Assembly (NCBI RefSeq): GCF_018502385.1
Contig: NZ_CP075523.1
Coordinates: 1,240,001-1,304,000, forward strand
Direction of reading: 5' to 3'
From: Synechococcus sp. LA31
GTDB taxonomy: Bacteria; Cyanobacteriota; Cyanobacteriia; PCC-6307; Cyanobiaceae
DNA: 64,000 bases
The notes under the pieces are model-generated. The model made no database searches, was not told the origin of the DNA, and was given only the letters and a program-made list of their open reading frames with translations. Shown here one piece after another: positions 1-7,895 of this stretch; within the stretch, counting starts at the first letter, position 1, and each line of letters begins with the position of its first letter. The translations under genes were made by a program, and so were the position numbers.

Positions 1-719
1 ACCCCTACGGCTACGACGGCCAGGAAGCGCTCTATGTCCTGTTCCGCTCCCTGGTGCTGATCGGGATCCTCAGCGTGGCCCTGATCACCGCCGGCACCAC
101 GATCGTGAACCACCTAGCCGGCCAGGCGGTGGCGGCCGTGCAGTTGCGCCCCGTCGCCGCCTACGCAGGCTTGATGGTGGTGCTCTGCCTGGCCCTGGCC
201 TGGCGCCATGAAAACGACTGGCGTCGCAGCGGCCGCTGCAGCGAACTGTTGCGCACCGAAGCCCGTGCCGCCCGCATCGATGGCCTGATCAGCGGCGTGG
301 CTGGGGCGGCGCTGCTCGGCGCACCCCTGTTGGAATCCACACCCCTGCGGGCCCTGGTGCCGGTGGCGGATTCGGTGTTGGTGTTGGTCCTGGCCCTGGT
401 GGTGCTGCCCGAGCCGTTGCAGCAGTTCTGGCGGGCCCTGCGGCAGACGGCAGGAGCCGCCTGCGACCCCGCCCTGATCGCGCGCACCCGAGCGGCGGTG
501 CAGGAGCTACTGAGCGGCATGTCCACCTGGCTGCTCGATCTCACCGTGATGAAAGTGGGGCGCACCACCTTTGTGGTGGCCTACCTCAACCCCGCCATGC
601 CAGTGGATGGCCCCTGGCTCGATCGCCTGCGCGAGCGCATCGATCAGCGCTGCGGCGAGCTGCTGGGCCCCGTGCGCACCGAGGTGATCCTCACGGGGCA
701 GGCGCCATTCACCCCCTGA
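1..719 (+). CDS. Cation diffusion facilitator (CDF) transporter, 5' end outside window
   Basis: The reading frame is open from the first bases (PYGYDGQEALYV...), so the start lies upstream and a GTG at 54 is internal. The PYGY motif followed by hydrophobic segments is typical of CDF metal-ion/proton antiporters of the inner membrane, where it sits just after the second membrane helix. Two or three more hydrophobic segments follow (about 20-45, 90-120), and the C-terminal part (MKVGRTTFVVAYLNP...) resembles the cytoplasmic dimerisation domain. About 239 residues are visible. The metal cannot be told because the N-terminal helices are missing. Four bases separate its stop from the next, broken gene. 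Confidence 0.8.
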   Translation, partial: PYGYDGQEALYVLFRSLVLIGILSVALITAGTTIVNHLAGQAVAAVQLRPVAAYAGLMVVLCLALAWRHENDWRRSGRCSELLRTEARAARIDGLISGVAGAALLGAPLLESTPLRALVPVADSVLVLVLALVVLPEPLQQFWRALRQTAGAACDPALIARTRAAVQELLSGMSTWLLDLTVMKVGRTTFVVAYLNPAMPVDGPWLDRLRERIDQRCGELLGPVRTEVILTGQAPFTP

Positions 720-723
720 TCCC

Positions 724-1235
724 ATGACCCGACGGGCCGAACTGAAGCTGGCCCTGCTGGATCCCCGCCCCTGCCAGGCGCTGTTAACGGATCTAGAGCA
801 GGCTCTGCAGCGGATGCGCTTTCGCGAGACCTCCAAGGCCAGCACAACCCTCAAAACGGTTGAGCAAGCCACTGGTGGAACAGCCACGTGGGCTCCCGTC
901 TGCCGATCTGGATCGAGCTGCAGCTGCAGCCGGCTGACAGCGGAACCAGGCTGCAACTCACCGCAAGCCTCTCGCTGCTCAACCTGATGACCGCTGGCAC
1001 GGCTCAGGGCCTGCTCCGCCGCCGTATTGTGCGCTTTTGCCGCCTCAGCCAGCTGCCGCAGGAGCAGATGCAGGAGCTTCTCGCCCGGCATGGTCGCTCT
1101 GAGCGGCAACGGCTGGTATTCCTGGGCATGCTGGTGGCACTCGGCCTGACGGCCTTCACCCTGTCGATCCGCGAAGGCAACAACAGCCCCGATCAACCCG
1201 CCACCACGAGCGAGCTGGAGAGTGTCGTTCCTTGA
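724..1235 (+). pseudogene. Broken unknown gene, copy A of a duplicated locus
   Basis: Starts with ATG at 724 (MTRRAELKLALLDPRPC...) and runs in frame to about 870, where alignment with the copy at 5487-6017 shows one base missing (copy B has gcccactggtgg, this copy gccactggtgg). The sense sequence then continues in another frame to the stop at 1235. There is also an in-frame deletion near 811-825 relative to copy B. The C-terminal part holds one membrane helix (LVFLGMLVALGLTAFTLSI) followed by a short tail REGNNSPDQP. I do not recognise the family. A GTG at 888 could still give a 115-residue C-terminal product, so residual expression is possible. Confidence 0.75.
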
Positions 1236-1277
1236 ACAACTCAGGGGACAGAAAACACTGGCCTTGGAGGCCTTCGC

Positions 1278-1841
1278 TCAGGTCGACGAGTAACCAGGAT
1301 AGCCAGGCTCGATCACTGTCATCGTGGGACTGCCCAAGGGAGTGATGAAGAGATCCATCAGCGTTACGTTGTAGTCCGTAAGGTTCGCAGCCGCCATTGG
1401 GGTATTGGCAGGCATGTAGTAAAACTCGCCTTTTGAAAAGCGCGAATTCGGTTCACCCTGAATGGCATCAGTAATGCTTCCCTTACCTCGCATCACAAAG
1501 GTAATTCCACCACTCTCATGCACATGAATACCTGTGCGCGTACCCTTCACACGAGTTCCTTTCTCAACATGAATCTCTTGATCACCGAAGGATTCTAGAA
1601 GGAGCTCTTTTGGATTGGCATACGTACCAAGTTTACCCTCCGGCACAAGACCGTTAACCTCATAAGTTGGCTTTGACCAGCCTGGAGAGACGAAATCAGG
1701 GTGTTCGCGATAAAAGCGACCCTCGATAGCGTCATGCAAACCAGTGATGGCATCCACGAAAACTGGCTTTTGCTTCCAAAGACGTTTGATCGTTCGCTGG
1801 TTTTTCTTGCTGAGATCGCTGATGTCGTTGAAATGATCCAT
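1278..1841 (-). CDS. Cupin-domain protein, paralogue of the next gene
   Basis: 187 residues. A single cupin barrel is seen in the C-terminal half: GTRTGIHVHESGGITFVMRGKG gives the HxH...E-like metal site, and YYMPANTPMAAANLT the second motif. About 70 N-terminal residues (TIKRLWKQKPVFVDAITGLHD...VNG) align with the same part of the neighbour at 2026-2586, so the two arose by duplication. No signal peptide. It is the last gene of a minus-strand set, tyrosinase then cupin then cupin, 184 bases after the second cupin. Cupins of this size may be dioxygenases, isomerases or binding proteins; the neighbouring tyrosinase suggests action on a phenol or quinone, but that is inference. Base composition is clearly more AT-rich than the flanking genes. 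Confidence 0.8.
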   Translation of the reverse strand: MDHFNDISDLSKKNQRTIKRLWKQKPVFVDAITGLHDAIEGRFYREHPDFVSPGWSKPTYEVNGLVPEGKLGTYANPKELLLESFGDQEIHVEKGTRVKGTRTGIHVHESGGITFVMRGKGSITDAIQGEPNSRFSKGEFYYMPANTPMAAANLTDYNVTLMDLFITPLGSPTMTVIEPGYPGYSST

Positions 1842-2025
1842 TAAAAGTAGACAGACTTAACTAGAAATTAACAACAATGGAGCCAGCCGTCAAGCCAAAA
1901 GGAGAAGACTTAAACGCAAAAGTGGTCGATCCGCATAGGAGAAAATCGGCACACAAATGTGAAGGGGCATGAGTACCTAGAGCAATCAAGCGCCGCCCAA
2001 CGACGATCCCCCCACAAGGCTCCAA

Positions 2026-2586
2026 TCAACCAGGCCAGCCAGGCTCAAGCACTGTGTACTGAGGCACATCAACAGGCGTGACAAGGATGTCAAGCACGCG
2101 CACTCCGCGATTCGTGAGATTCGCGGCCGAGATGGGAATATTATTCGGGGAGTAGTAAAAACCACCTTTGGAGACGAGACCATCATCCAAACCTTCCGTC
2201 CAAGTTTTCAGCTTGCCCTTGCCACCAATGATGAAAGCAACGCTCCCGCCAACTTCGTGAACATGAATCGCCACTCTCGTTCCTGCCTCACGGGTCCCGA
2301 GATTGACGGCAACATTGCGACCATCAATCACGTCGTCAACAACGGAAACGGTCTTCGTGAATGGGAGGAGTTTGCCTGGCAATGACCGCCCGTTAACCGT
2401 TGTCGTTGGATCAACCCATGCAAAGGGTTCAGCATCGGGGTTTTCGTCGTAATACTGATCAGTTGCGCGATCGAACAGGCCAGTAATCAAATCTGTTCGT
2501 ACGGGCTTTGCGCGAGCAAGGCGCCGTATAGTTTTTAAATCACGACGATTGAAGTCTTGAGAAAGAGCCGAAAGATTCATGGACAT
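2026..2586 (-). CDS. Cupin-domain protein in tyrosinase cassette
   Basis: 186 residues, paralogous to the protein at 1278-1841 along its whole length (ITGLFDRATDQYYDENPD..., then the cupin motif GTRVAIHVHEVGGSVAFIIGG, then YYSPNNIPISAANLTN, ending TVLEPGWPG). The HxH and the following acidic/Gly residues fit a metal-binding cupin. It starts 38 bases after the tyrosinase stop, so co-transcription with that gene is likely. Between the two lies a short direct repeat (aaatgggacgag, twice). The first gene's end PGYPGYSST and this gene's end PGWPG show conservation to the terminus. The reaction is unknown. Confidence 0.8.
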   Translation of the reverse strand: MSMNLSALSQDFNRRDLKTIRRLARAKPVRTDLITGLFDRATDQYYDENPDAEPFAWVDPTTTVNGRSLPGKLLPFTKTVSVVDDVIDGRNVAVNLGTREAGTRVAIHVHEVGGSVAFIIGGKGKLKTWTEGLDDGLVSKGGFYYSPNNIPISAANLTNRGVRVLDILVTPVDVPQYTVLEPGWPG

Positions 2587-2624
2587 TCGAGAGCCAGAAA
2601 TGGGACGAGAAATGGGACGAGAAA

Positions 2625-4955
2625 CTATGCGATGGGAAGCAGCGAATCACCACTGCAGCATTCATGAGCAAGATGCAATGAGTCACGAGTATGCATTCCA
2701 TCATGAGCACTGGACATAGCAATGCCGCCAGAGAGGCTTCTACCTTCAGCTAAACCATGCTTGAGGTAATGACGAATCGCCTTATACGGTGATGTACCAA
2801 GCTGCTCCACAAGGTCGGGATTGGCAGCCAGGTAATCGCGGCCAACTTCCTTCGCGCGTTGGTTGAACTTGGGGCGATCATGGCCCAGCTTCTTCCCCTT
2901 GGTCTCGTAGTAACGCTCAGGGTTACGCAAGGCCTTGGCATTGTAAAGAAGATCAGGATGCTCTGCAAAATATGCGGCAGCATCAAAGTCTGACCCTGTC
3001 AATGGATCTTTCTTACCATCTTCAGACTGGAGAGAATGATGCAACGAGACTGTTGCGCTGTGAATGTGTGTCTTACTGTTCTCGATCGAAGATGGATCAG
3101 ATGCCGCCAACATGATGGCAACTTCAGAACCGGGACTAATTAGATTGAATTCAGACTGGCGGTAAATAGAATCACTGAGATCAACAGTCAGTTGCCCTTG
3201 CATACCATGAGCATCCATCGATGAATGCCCCGACATCTCCATGGGAGCCCCCCCAGACATCGGCAGCAAATTCACTGTTCCAACTGCAAAATTGGATAGA
3301 TTCGTGGGAGCAAAAGCTCCTCCACGCTTGTCATAGATGCTGCCCCATGCGGGGTCAGTGAAGGCCTGACCATTACCTTCGGGAGTACCAGGCTCCCAGG
3401 TTTGCCATAGGCCACTGATTTGATCCCGATTGGTATTAAGGAAATCGCCATCACCAACGAGCACGGCAATATTCTGAGCAGCGCTCATGGGAACGGAGTA
3501 ATTGAGTTCCATCGTCAGACTGATTCCTAAATCACGCAGGCGCAGAACATCTCTCGCCATGATCGGCTGGTTCGGGCCAAGCACAATCGACTGATAAGCC
3601 AGATCTGTCACACTTTTATGAATCTCTGTCGTGTCCAGCGCGGGCTGGTATCGAGGTTGGTCAAGCAGCGCAAGAACAGGATTCGGGCTACCTCTCTTGG
3701 CGATGTTATTCAGCTTGTCATAAGAATAATCGGGATTATAGACATTGGCAATCACCCGATCGCTGCCATCACCCCAGTCGGAATAGGTGGTTAACTGCGG
3801 CGATCCATCGGCACCGGGAGTAAAGAATGAATAATTCCAGGGAGACTGATTCAGATTCTCTGCGAATAGGTAAGATGCGTTCTCAGACGCATTCCACTCG
3901 CTCCAGATTTTATCGATATAAGCGTGATGAAGCCAGAACAGGGGCTCACGGGCTGCTGTTGGAACGAAACCGATGAGGCCAGGACCTACAGTGGGATTAT
4001 TACCAAACACTCCTGCATTAGCAGGATCTTGTCTTGCTGCCTGCAGACCATTGTCAGGTTCTGATGAGTTGCGGCCCCATAAAGTAACGCCATCGTCCTG
4101 AGCATACGCTGTGGTGTAATCCCAAAGAACATCACGCTGCCACTGATAATCAGCAATACCTCCGACAGCATCATGCATATTGTTATGAGGATCCTGCTCT
4201 GTATAGGTCGAGAATGCACCAAAAAGAGTTTGATCTTGCGCTTTTTCCCGGCCAAGCTTCTGGAAATCAAAGATTGATTCAGGCTCAGTGCCAACCAAAT
4301 CAGCACCCAAAGCCAGAGTTGCAGTTGGCTGGAGCAGATCCGACAATGATTCACCAGCCGCCATTCGAAGACTGCGGCTCTTCTCCCACAACGACGAATC
4401 TGGATTCAGGAACTGATTTGGGATCCCATCTTGCCCCTTAACGGTATAGTCCCAATATGGTAGAGCCCAGTTGTCAGCTCCAGGCTCTCCAGACTCTTTG
4501 AGAACCTGCCGCACGACAGACTCAAAGCTCTGCAAATAAAGCCTATGCCAAGGTAAGAAGTTGATTGTGATATCACCAGCGATCGCGTCTGTTGAACCTT
4601 CTTGGCTGTAGCGCACTACTTCATTCCACAACCCAGCATAATGCGTGCAGTTGTTGAGAACAGTATCGCCGAATTGAATCTGCTCTGGAGTACCAAATCC
4701 TCGTTCGCTTGCCAACGAGGTTAATTGGTCCATGGTGTTCCAGAACGTGCCATGAATACCCGCCTGATATAACCATCCGTAGGGGTCCGCTTGATCAACA
4801 GCGGAGTTTGCCTTCATGATCCCAACCGCCTTCTCATAAAGGCGAATTGATTCCGCGCCCTCTTCAGTGAAAGCGTTGTAGCGAACGTGCTGCCGCGATC
4901 CAGACTCGAGACTCTTTGCGTCGCTGAATTCGCGAAGGAGCTTCCGAAACCTCAT
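2625..4955 (-). CDS. Tyrosinase / type-3 copper oxidase with C-terminal extension
   Basis: 776 residues, far longer than the usual 280-500. The di-copper site is visible: CuA from H68 (GIHGTFW), H105 in NNCTHY and H137 in LPWHRLYL; CuB from H257 and H261 in HNNMH, and one of H343/H344 in PLFWLHHAYIDKIW. C103 lies two residues before H105, the arrangement that forms a Cys-His thioether in many tyrosinases. After the copper domain (to about 440) come a beta-rich region and, near the C-terminus, two YFAEHPDL/YLAANPDL-type segments ending HYLKHGLAEGR, a motif common at the ends of secreted proteins. No signal peptide, so if exported it would go by a non-Sec route. Expected to oxidise phenols to o-quinones. 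First gene of a three-gene minus-strand set. Confidence 0.92.
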   Translation of the reverse strand: MRFRKLLREFSDAKSLESGSRQHVRYNAFTEEGAESIRLYEKAVGIMKANSAVDQADPYGWLYQAGIHGTFWNTMDQLTSLASERGFGTPEQIQFGDTVLNNCTHYAGLWNEVVRYSQEGSTDAIAGDITINFLPWHRLYLQSFESVVRQVLKESGEPGADNWALPYWDYTVKGQDGIPNQFLNPDSSLWEKSRSLRMAAGESLSDLLQPTATLALGADLVGTEPESIFDFQKLGREKAQDQTLFGAFSTYTEQDPHNNMHDAVGGIADYQWQRDVLWDYTTAYAQDDGVTLWGRNSSEPDNGLQAARQDPANAGVFGNNPTVGPGLIGFVPTAAREPLFWLHHAYIDKIWSEWNASENASYLFAENLNQSPWNYSFFTPGADGSPQLTTYSDWGDGSDRVIANVYNPDYSYDKLNNIAKRGSPNPVLALLDQPRYQPALDTTEIHKSVTDLAYQSIVLGPNQPIMARDVLRLRDLGISLTMELNYSVPMSAAQNIAVLVGDGDFLNTNRDQISGLWQTWEPGTPEGNGQAFTDPAWGSIYDKRGGAFAPTNLSNFAVGTVNLLPMSGGAPMEMSGHSSMDAHGMQGQLTVDLSDSIYRQSEFNLISPGSEVAIMLAASDPSSIENSKTHIHSATVSLHHSLQSEDGKKDPLTGSDFDAAAYFAEHPDLLYNAKALRNPERYYETKGKKLGHDRPKFNQRAKEVGRDYLAANPDLVEQLGTSPYKAIRHYLKHGLAEGRSLSGGIAMSSAHDGMHTRDSLHLAHECCSGDSLLPIA

Positions 4956-5156
4956 GGTTTTGAACGACTTTCAAGTTGTTCATAGCACCGCAACCAAATA
5001 AGCGCACAGCCCATGTAAGTCTATTTGCCTAGCCAGGTGACGAATCGGTTATCCGCGGGGACGAAATGGCAACGCGCAAAAAATCTGGACTGGGTGAGGC
5101 CGTTGGGATGCAGCTCGCCCGGCTCTCAGGGTCATAGGCGCAACAAGCAAACTCCA

Positions 5157-5421
5157 GTGACCACCAGCCCCGCCCCCACCTAAGACGTGATCGTGATCGG
5201 CTCCGGCATCGGCGGCCTGGTCACCGCCTCGCAGCTGGCTGCCAAGGGGGCGAAAACCCCGGTGCTCACCCGCACCCTGGCCAATGCGGAGCAGAACTCC
5301 GTCACGGTGCCTGATCCGTAACTGCTGGAGTATCACCTCTCGGATGTGCTGAACATGGCGGTGGGGCGCGTCAACGAAGCCTTCACCGCTCAGCTCACGC
5401 CCCTCGTACCCCACGAGTAGC
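5157..5421 (+). pseudogene. Decayed N-terminal fragment of a second crtH copy
   Basis: From a GTG at 5157 the sequence matches the start of crtH at 6062 almost base for base (gtgaccaccagccccgcc, then the FAD-binding VIGSGIGGLVTASQLAAKGAK), but codon 9 is TAA (5181) where crtH has TGG. A block equivalent to about 80 bases of crtH (the ERYLIPGGSGGSF region) is missing, further stops follow, and similarity ends near ccccacgagtag at 5421, corresponding to the ALFPHEA region of CrtH. It is a non-functional remnant of a tandem duplication, useful for placing the boundary of the inserted tyrosinase cassette. Confidence 0.85.
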
Positions 5422-5486
5422 CAAAATCGCCACCAGCCGAACCAATACGCGATCGTGCTTCTGGGTCATGCCCTCTTGAGCCAGCG

Positions 5487-6017
5487 ATGACACGAATTGC
5501 TGAACGATCGCTCACCCTGCTCGACCCACGTTCCTGCAAGGAGCTGTTGGCGCAGCTGGAGCGAACGCTCAAAAGCATGCGCTGACGCATCCAAGACCAC
5601 CAGGACAACACCTCAGACAGCACCATCACCCTGAAGGCGGTCGAGCAGGCCCACTGGTGGACTAGCGAGGTGGGATCACGTCTGCCGATCTGAATCGAGC
5701 TGCAGCTGCAGCCGGCTGACAGCGGTACCAGGCTGCAACCCACCGCAAGCCTCTCACTGCTCAACCTGATGGCGCCTGGATGGGCTCAGGCTCTGCTCCG
5801 CAGCCGCGTGGTGCGCCTCTGTCGCCTCGCCCAGTTGCCGCTGGAGCAGGTCCAGATGCTCCTCGACCTTCACGCACGCTTCAAGCGGCGTCGGCTGATG
5901 GTTCTGGCCCTGGTGGCACTGCTGGGGCTTGTCGGCGGACTGTTATCGATCCGCGAAGGAGGCAACGCGCCTGATCAACCCGGCACCCCAGCGGAACTGA
6001 ACAGTGTCATTCCCTGA
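5487..6017 (+). pseudogene. Broken unknown gene, copy B of the duplicated locus
   Basis: ATG at 5487 (MTRIAERSLTLLDPRSC...) opens the same frame as copy A at 724, but TGA stops interrupt it at 5583 and 5691; the second replaces a TGG (RLPIWIEL in copy A). Beyond the stops the frame is otherwise intact to 6017 and is well conserved with copy A (LQLQPADSGTRLQ, the arginine-rich RSRVVRLCRLAQLP, a membrane helix LMVLALVALLGLVGGLLSI, and a REGGNAPDQP tail). An ATG at 5769 could give an 82-residue product. 44 bases separate it from crtH. The family is not recognised. Confidence 0.75.
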
Positions 6018-6061
6018 CCAACCCAGCTCCTAGGGTCAGCCCCATCCGCCTGAACAGCTCG

Positions 6062-7633
6062 GTGACCACCAGCCCCGCCACCACCTGGGACGTGATCGTG
6101 ATTGGCTCGGGCATCGGCGGGCTGGTGACCGCCTCACAGCTGGCGGCAAAGGGCGCGAAAACGCTGGTGCTGGAGCGCTATCTGATCCCGGGGGGCTCAG
6201 GAGGCAGCTTCCGCCGCGAGGGCTACACCTTTGATGTAGGCGCCTCAATGATCTTCGGGTTCGGAGAGAAGGGCCACACCAACCTGCTCACCCGCGCACT
6301 GGCCGATGTGGGCCAGCACTGCGACACGGTGCCCGATCCGGCCCAGCTCGAATACCACCTGCCCGGCGGTCTCAACGTGGCGGTCGATCGCGACTACGAG
6401 GCCTTTATCCACAGGCTCTCGGCCCTCTTCCCCCACGAGGCCAAGGGCATCCGCGCCTTCTACGACACCTGTTGGCAGGTGTTCAACTGCCTCGATGCGA
6501 TGCCGCTGCTCTCGCTGGAGGATCCGGCCTACCTTGCGAAGGTGTTTTTCAAGGCGCCATTGGCGTGCCTGGGCTTAGCCCGCTGGCTGCCCTTCAACGT
6601 GGGCGATGTGGCCCGCCAACACATCCAAGACGAACAGCTGCTCAAACTGATCGATATGGAGTGCTTCTGCTGGAGCGTGATGCCGGCAGACCTCACCCCG
6701 ATGATCAATGCGGGCATGGTGTTCTCCGATCGCCATGCCGGCGGCATCAACTACCCCAAGGGAGGCGTTGGGGTGATCGCCGAGAAGCTGGTGGCAGGGC
6801 TGGAGAGCCATGGCGGCGAGATCCGCTACAAAGCACGCGTGACCAAGGTGTTGATCGAGAACGGCAAGGCCGTGGGCGTGCGGTTGGCCAATGGAGAGGA
6901 AATCCGCGCCCGCCGTGTGGTGAGCAACGCCACCCGCTGGGACACATTTGAAACCCCGCAGGAAAGCACCGATGTGCAGCGCCCCAGAAGCGCGGCGTTG
7001 GTGGATGCGGCCCACACCCCCAAAGCCGAAACCACCTGGCGCCGCCGCTACAAGCCCTCCCCCTCCTTCCTCTCGCTGCACTTGGGCGTGGAGGCCTCTC
7101 TGATCCCCGAAGGCTTCCACTGCCACCACTTGCTGCTTGAAGACTGGGGCGAGATGGAGAGCGAGCAGGGCGTGATTTTCGTGTCGATCCCCACGCTGCT
7201 TGATCCCTCCTTGGCGCCAGAAGGCCGGCACATCGTGCACACCTTTACCCCCAGCGACATTCAGGCCTGGAACAAACTCAGCCCCGCGGATTACAAAGCC
7301 AAGAAAAGCGCCGATGCCGCGCGGCTGGTGCAGCGGCTGGAGGCAATCCTGCCGGGCCTCGGCGCCGCCATCCGCCACCAAGAGATCGGAACCCCACGCA
7401 CCCACCGCCGTTTCCTCGGCCGCATGGGCGGCAGCTACGGCCCGATCCCGGCACTGCGGCTACCCGGCCTACTTCCGATGCCGTTCAACCGCACCGGCGT
7501 GAACCACCTCTATTGCGTGGGTGATTCCTGCTTCCCCGGCCAGGGGCTCAATGCCGTGGCCTTCAGTGGTTTTGCCTGTGCGCATCGCATTGGCGCTGAT
7601 CTGGGGCTGAATGCGTGGTCATTACCGGCTTGA
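6062..7633 (+). CDS. crtH: Carotene cis-trans isomerase (CrtISO)
   Basis: 523 residues from a GTG start, the same start as is preserved in the pseudogene copy at 5157. CrtH is an FAD-dependent redox isomerase converting cis-lycopene intermediates to all-trans-lycopene at the membrane. Seen here: the N-terminal dinucleotide fold VIVIGSGIGGLVTASQLAAKG (about 10-30), GGSGGSFRREGYTFDVGASM typical of the phytoene desaturase/CrtISO superfamily, INYPKGGVG, and the C-terminal FAD motif LYCVGDSCFPGQGLNAVAFSG. Length agrees with cyanobacterial CrtH. It is the only intact gene of the duplicated locus. No partner carotenoid genes are adjacent. Confidence 0.92.
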   Translation: MTTSPATTWDVIVIGSGIGGLVTASQLAAKGAKTLVLERYLIPGGSGGSFRREGYTFDVGASMIFGFGEKGHTNLLTRALADVGQHCDTVPDPAQLEYHLPGGLNVAVDRDYEAFIHRLSALFPHEAKGIRAFYDTCWQVFNCLDAMPLLSLEDPAYLAKVFFKAPLACLGLARWLPFNVGDVARQHIQDEQLLKLIDMECFCWSVMPADLTPMINAGMVFSDRHAGGINYPKGGVGVIAEKLVAGLESHGGEIRYKARVTKVLIENGKAVGVRLANGEEIRARRVVSNATRWDTFETPQESTDVQRPRSAALVDAAHTPKAETTWRRRYKPSPSFLSLHLGVEASLIPEGFHCHHLLLEDWGEMESEQGVIFVSIPTLLDPSLAPEGRHIVHTFTPSDIQAWNKLSPADYKAKKSADAARLVQRLEAILPGLGAAIRHQEIGTPRTHRRFLGRMGGSYGPIPALRLPGLLPMPFNRTGVNHLYCVGDSCFPGQGLNAVAFSGFACAHRIGADLGLNAWSLPA

Positions 7634-7895
7634 CTTGAGCACCTGAGTCGCACCATTTCGTCCCCAAAGATGCAGGATTCATCCCCTCGCGAGCGAGATG
7701 GGCATAACTGAAAGTTGCCAAAAGCTGAAGTGCTCTAGGGAAGCTCTGGACAACCAGCTCGGCAGGGCGGCGGAAGAAGGCTTGGGGGAGTGGCTAACTG
7801 GTTCTACAAGGCGCTCCCGCATCACAAGCTGACCTTTGAACCGCTGCAACGCAGTGCTTGTGCTGGAAGATGCTGCTCAGTAGTCAGTCAATGGT
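7634..7895. other. Intergenic stretch between crtH and the outer-membrane barrel gene
   Basis: 262 bases with no convincing gene on either strand, no tRNA and no strong terminator. A short palindromic ctcgcgag lies near 7695. The promoter of the barrel gene is presumably here, but I cannot point to clear -35/-10 boxes. Confidence 0.4.

Noticed and set aside
5049-5414. 121-codon open frame on the minus strand
   Set aside because: It is antisense to the decayed crtH fragment at 5157-5421, and its translation resembles the antisense of crtH itself.
6575-7405. 276-codon open frame on the minus strand inside crtH
   Set aside because: Antisense shadow of a GC-rich gene; composition is low-complexity and no domain is recognisable.
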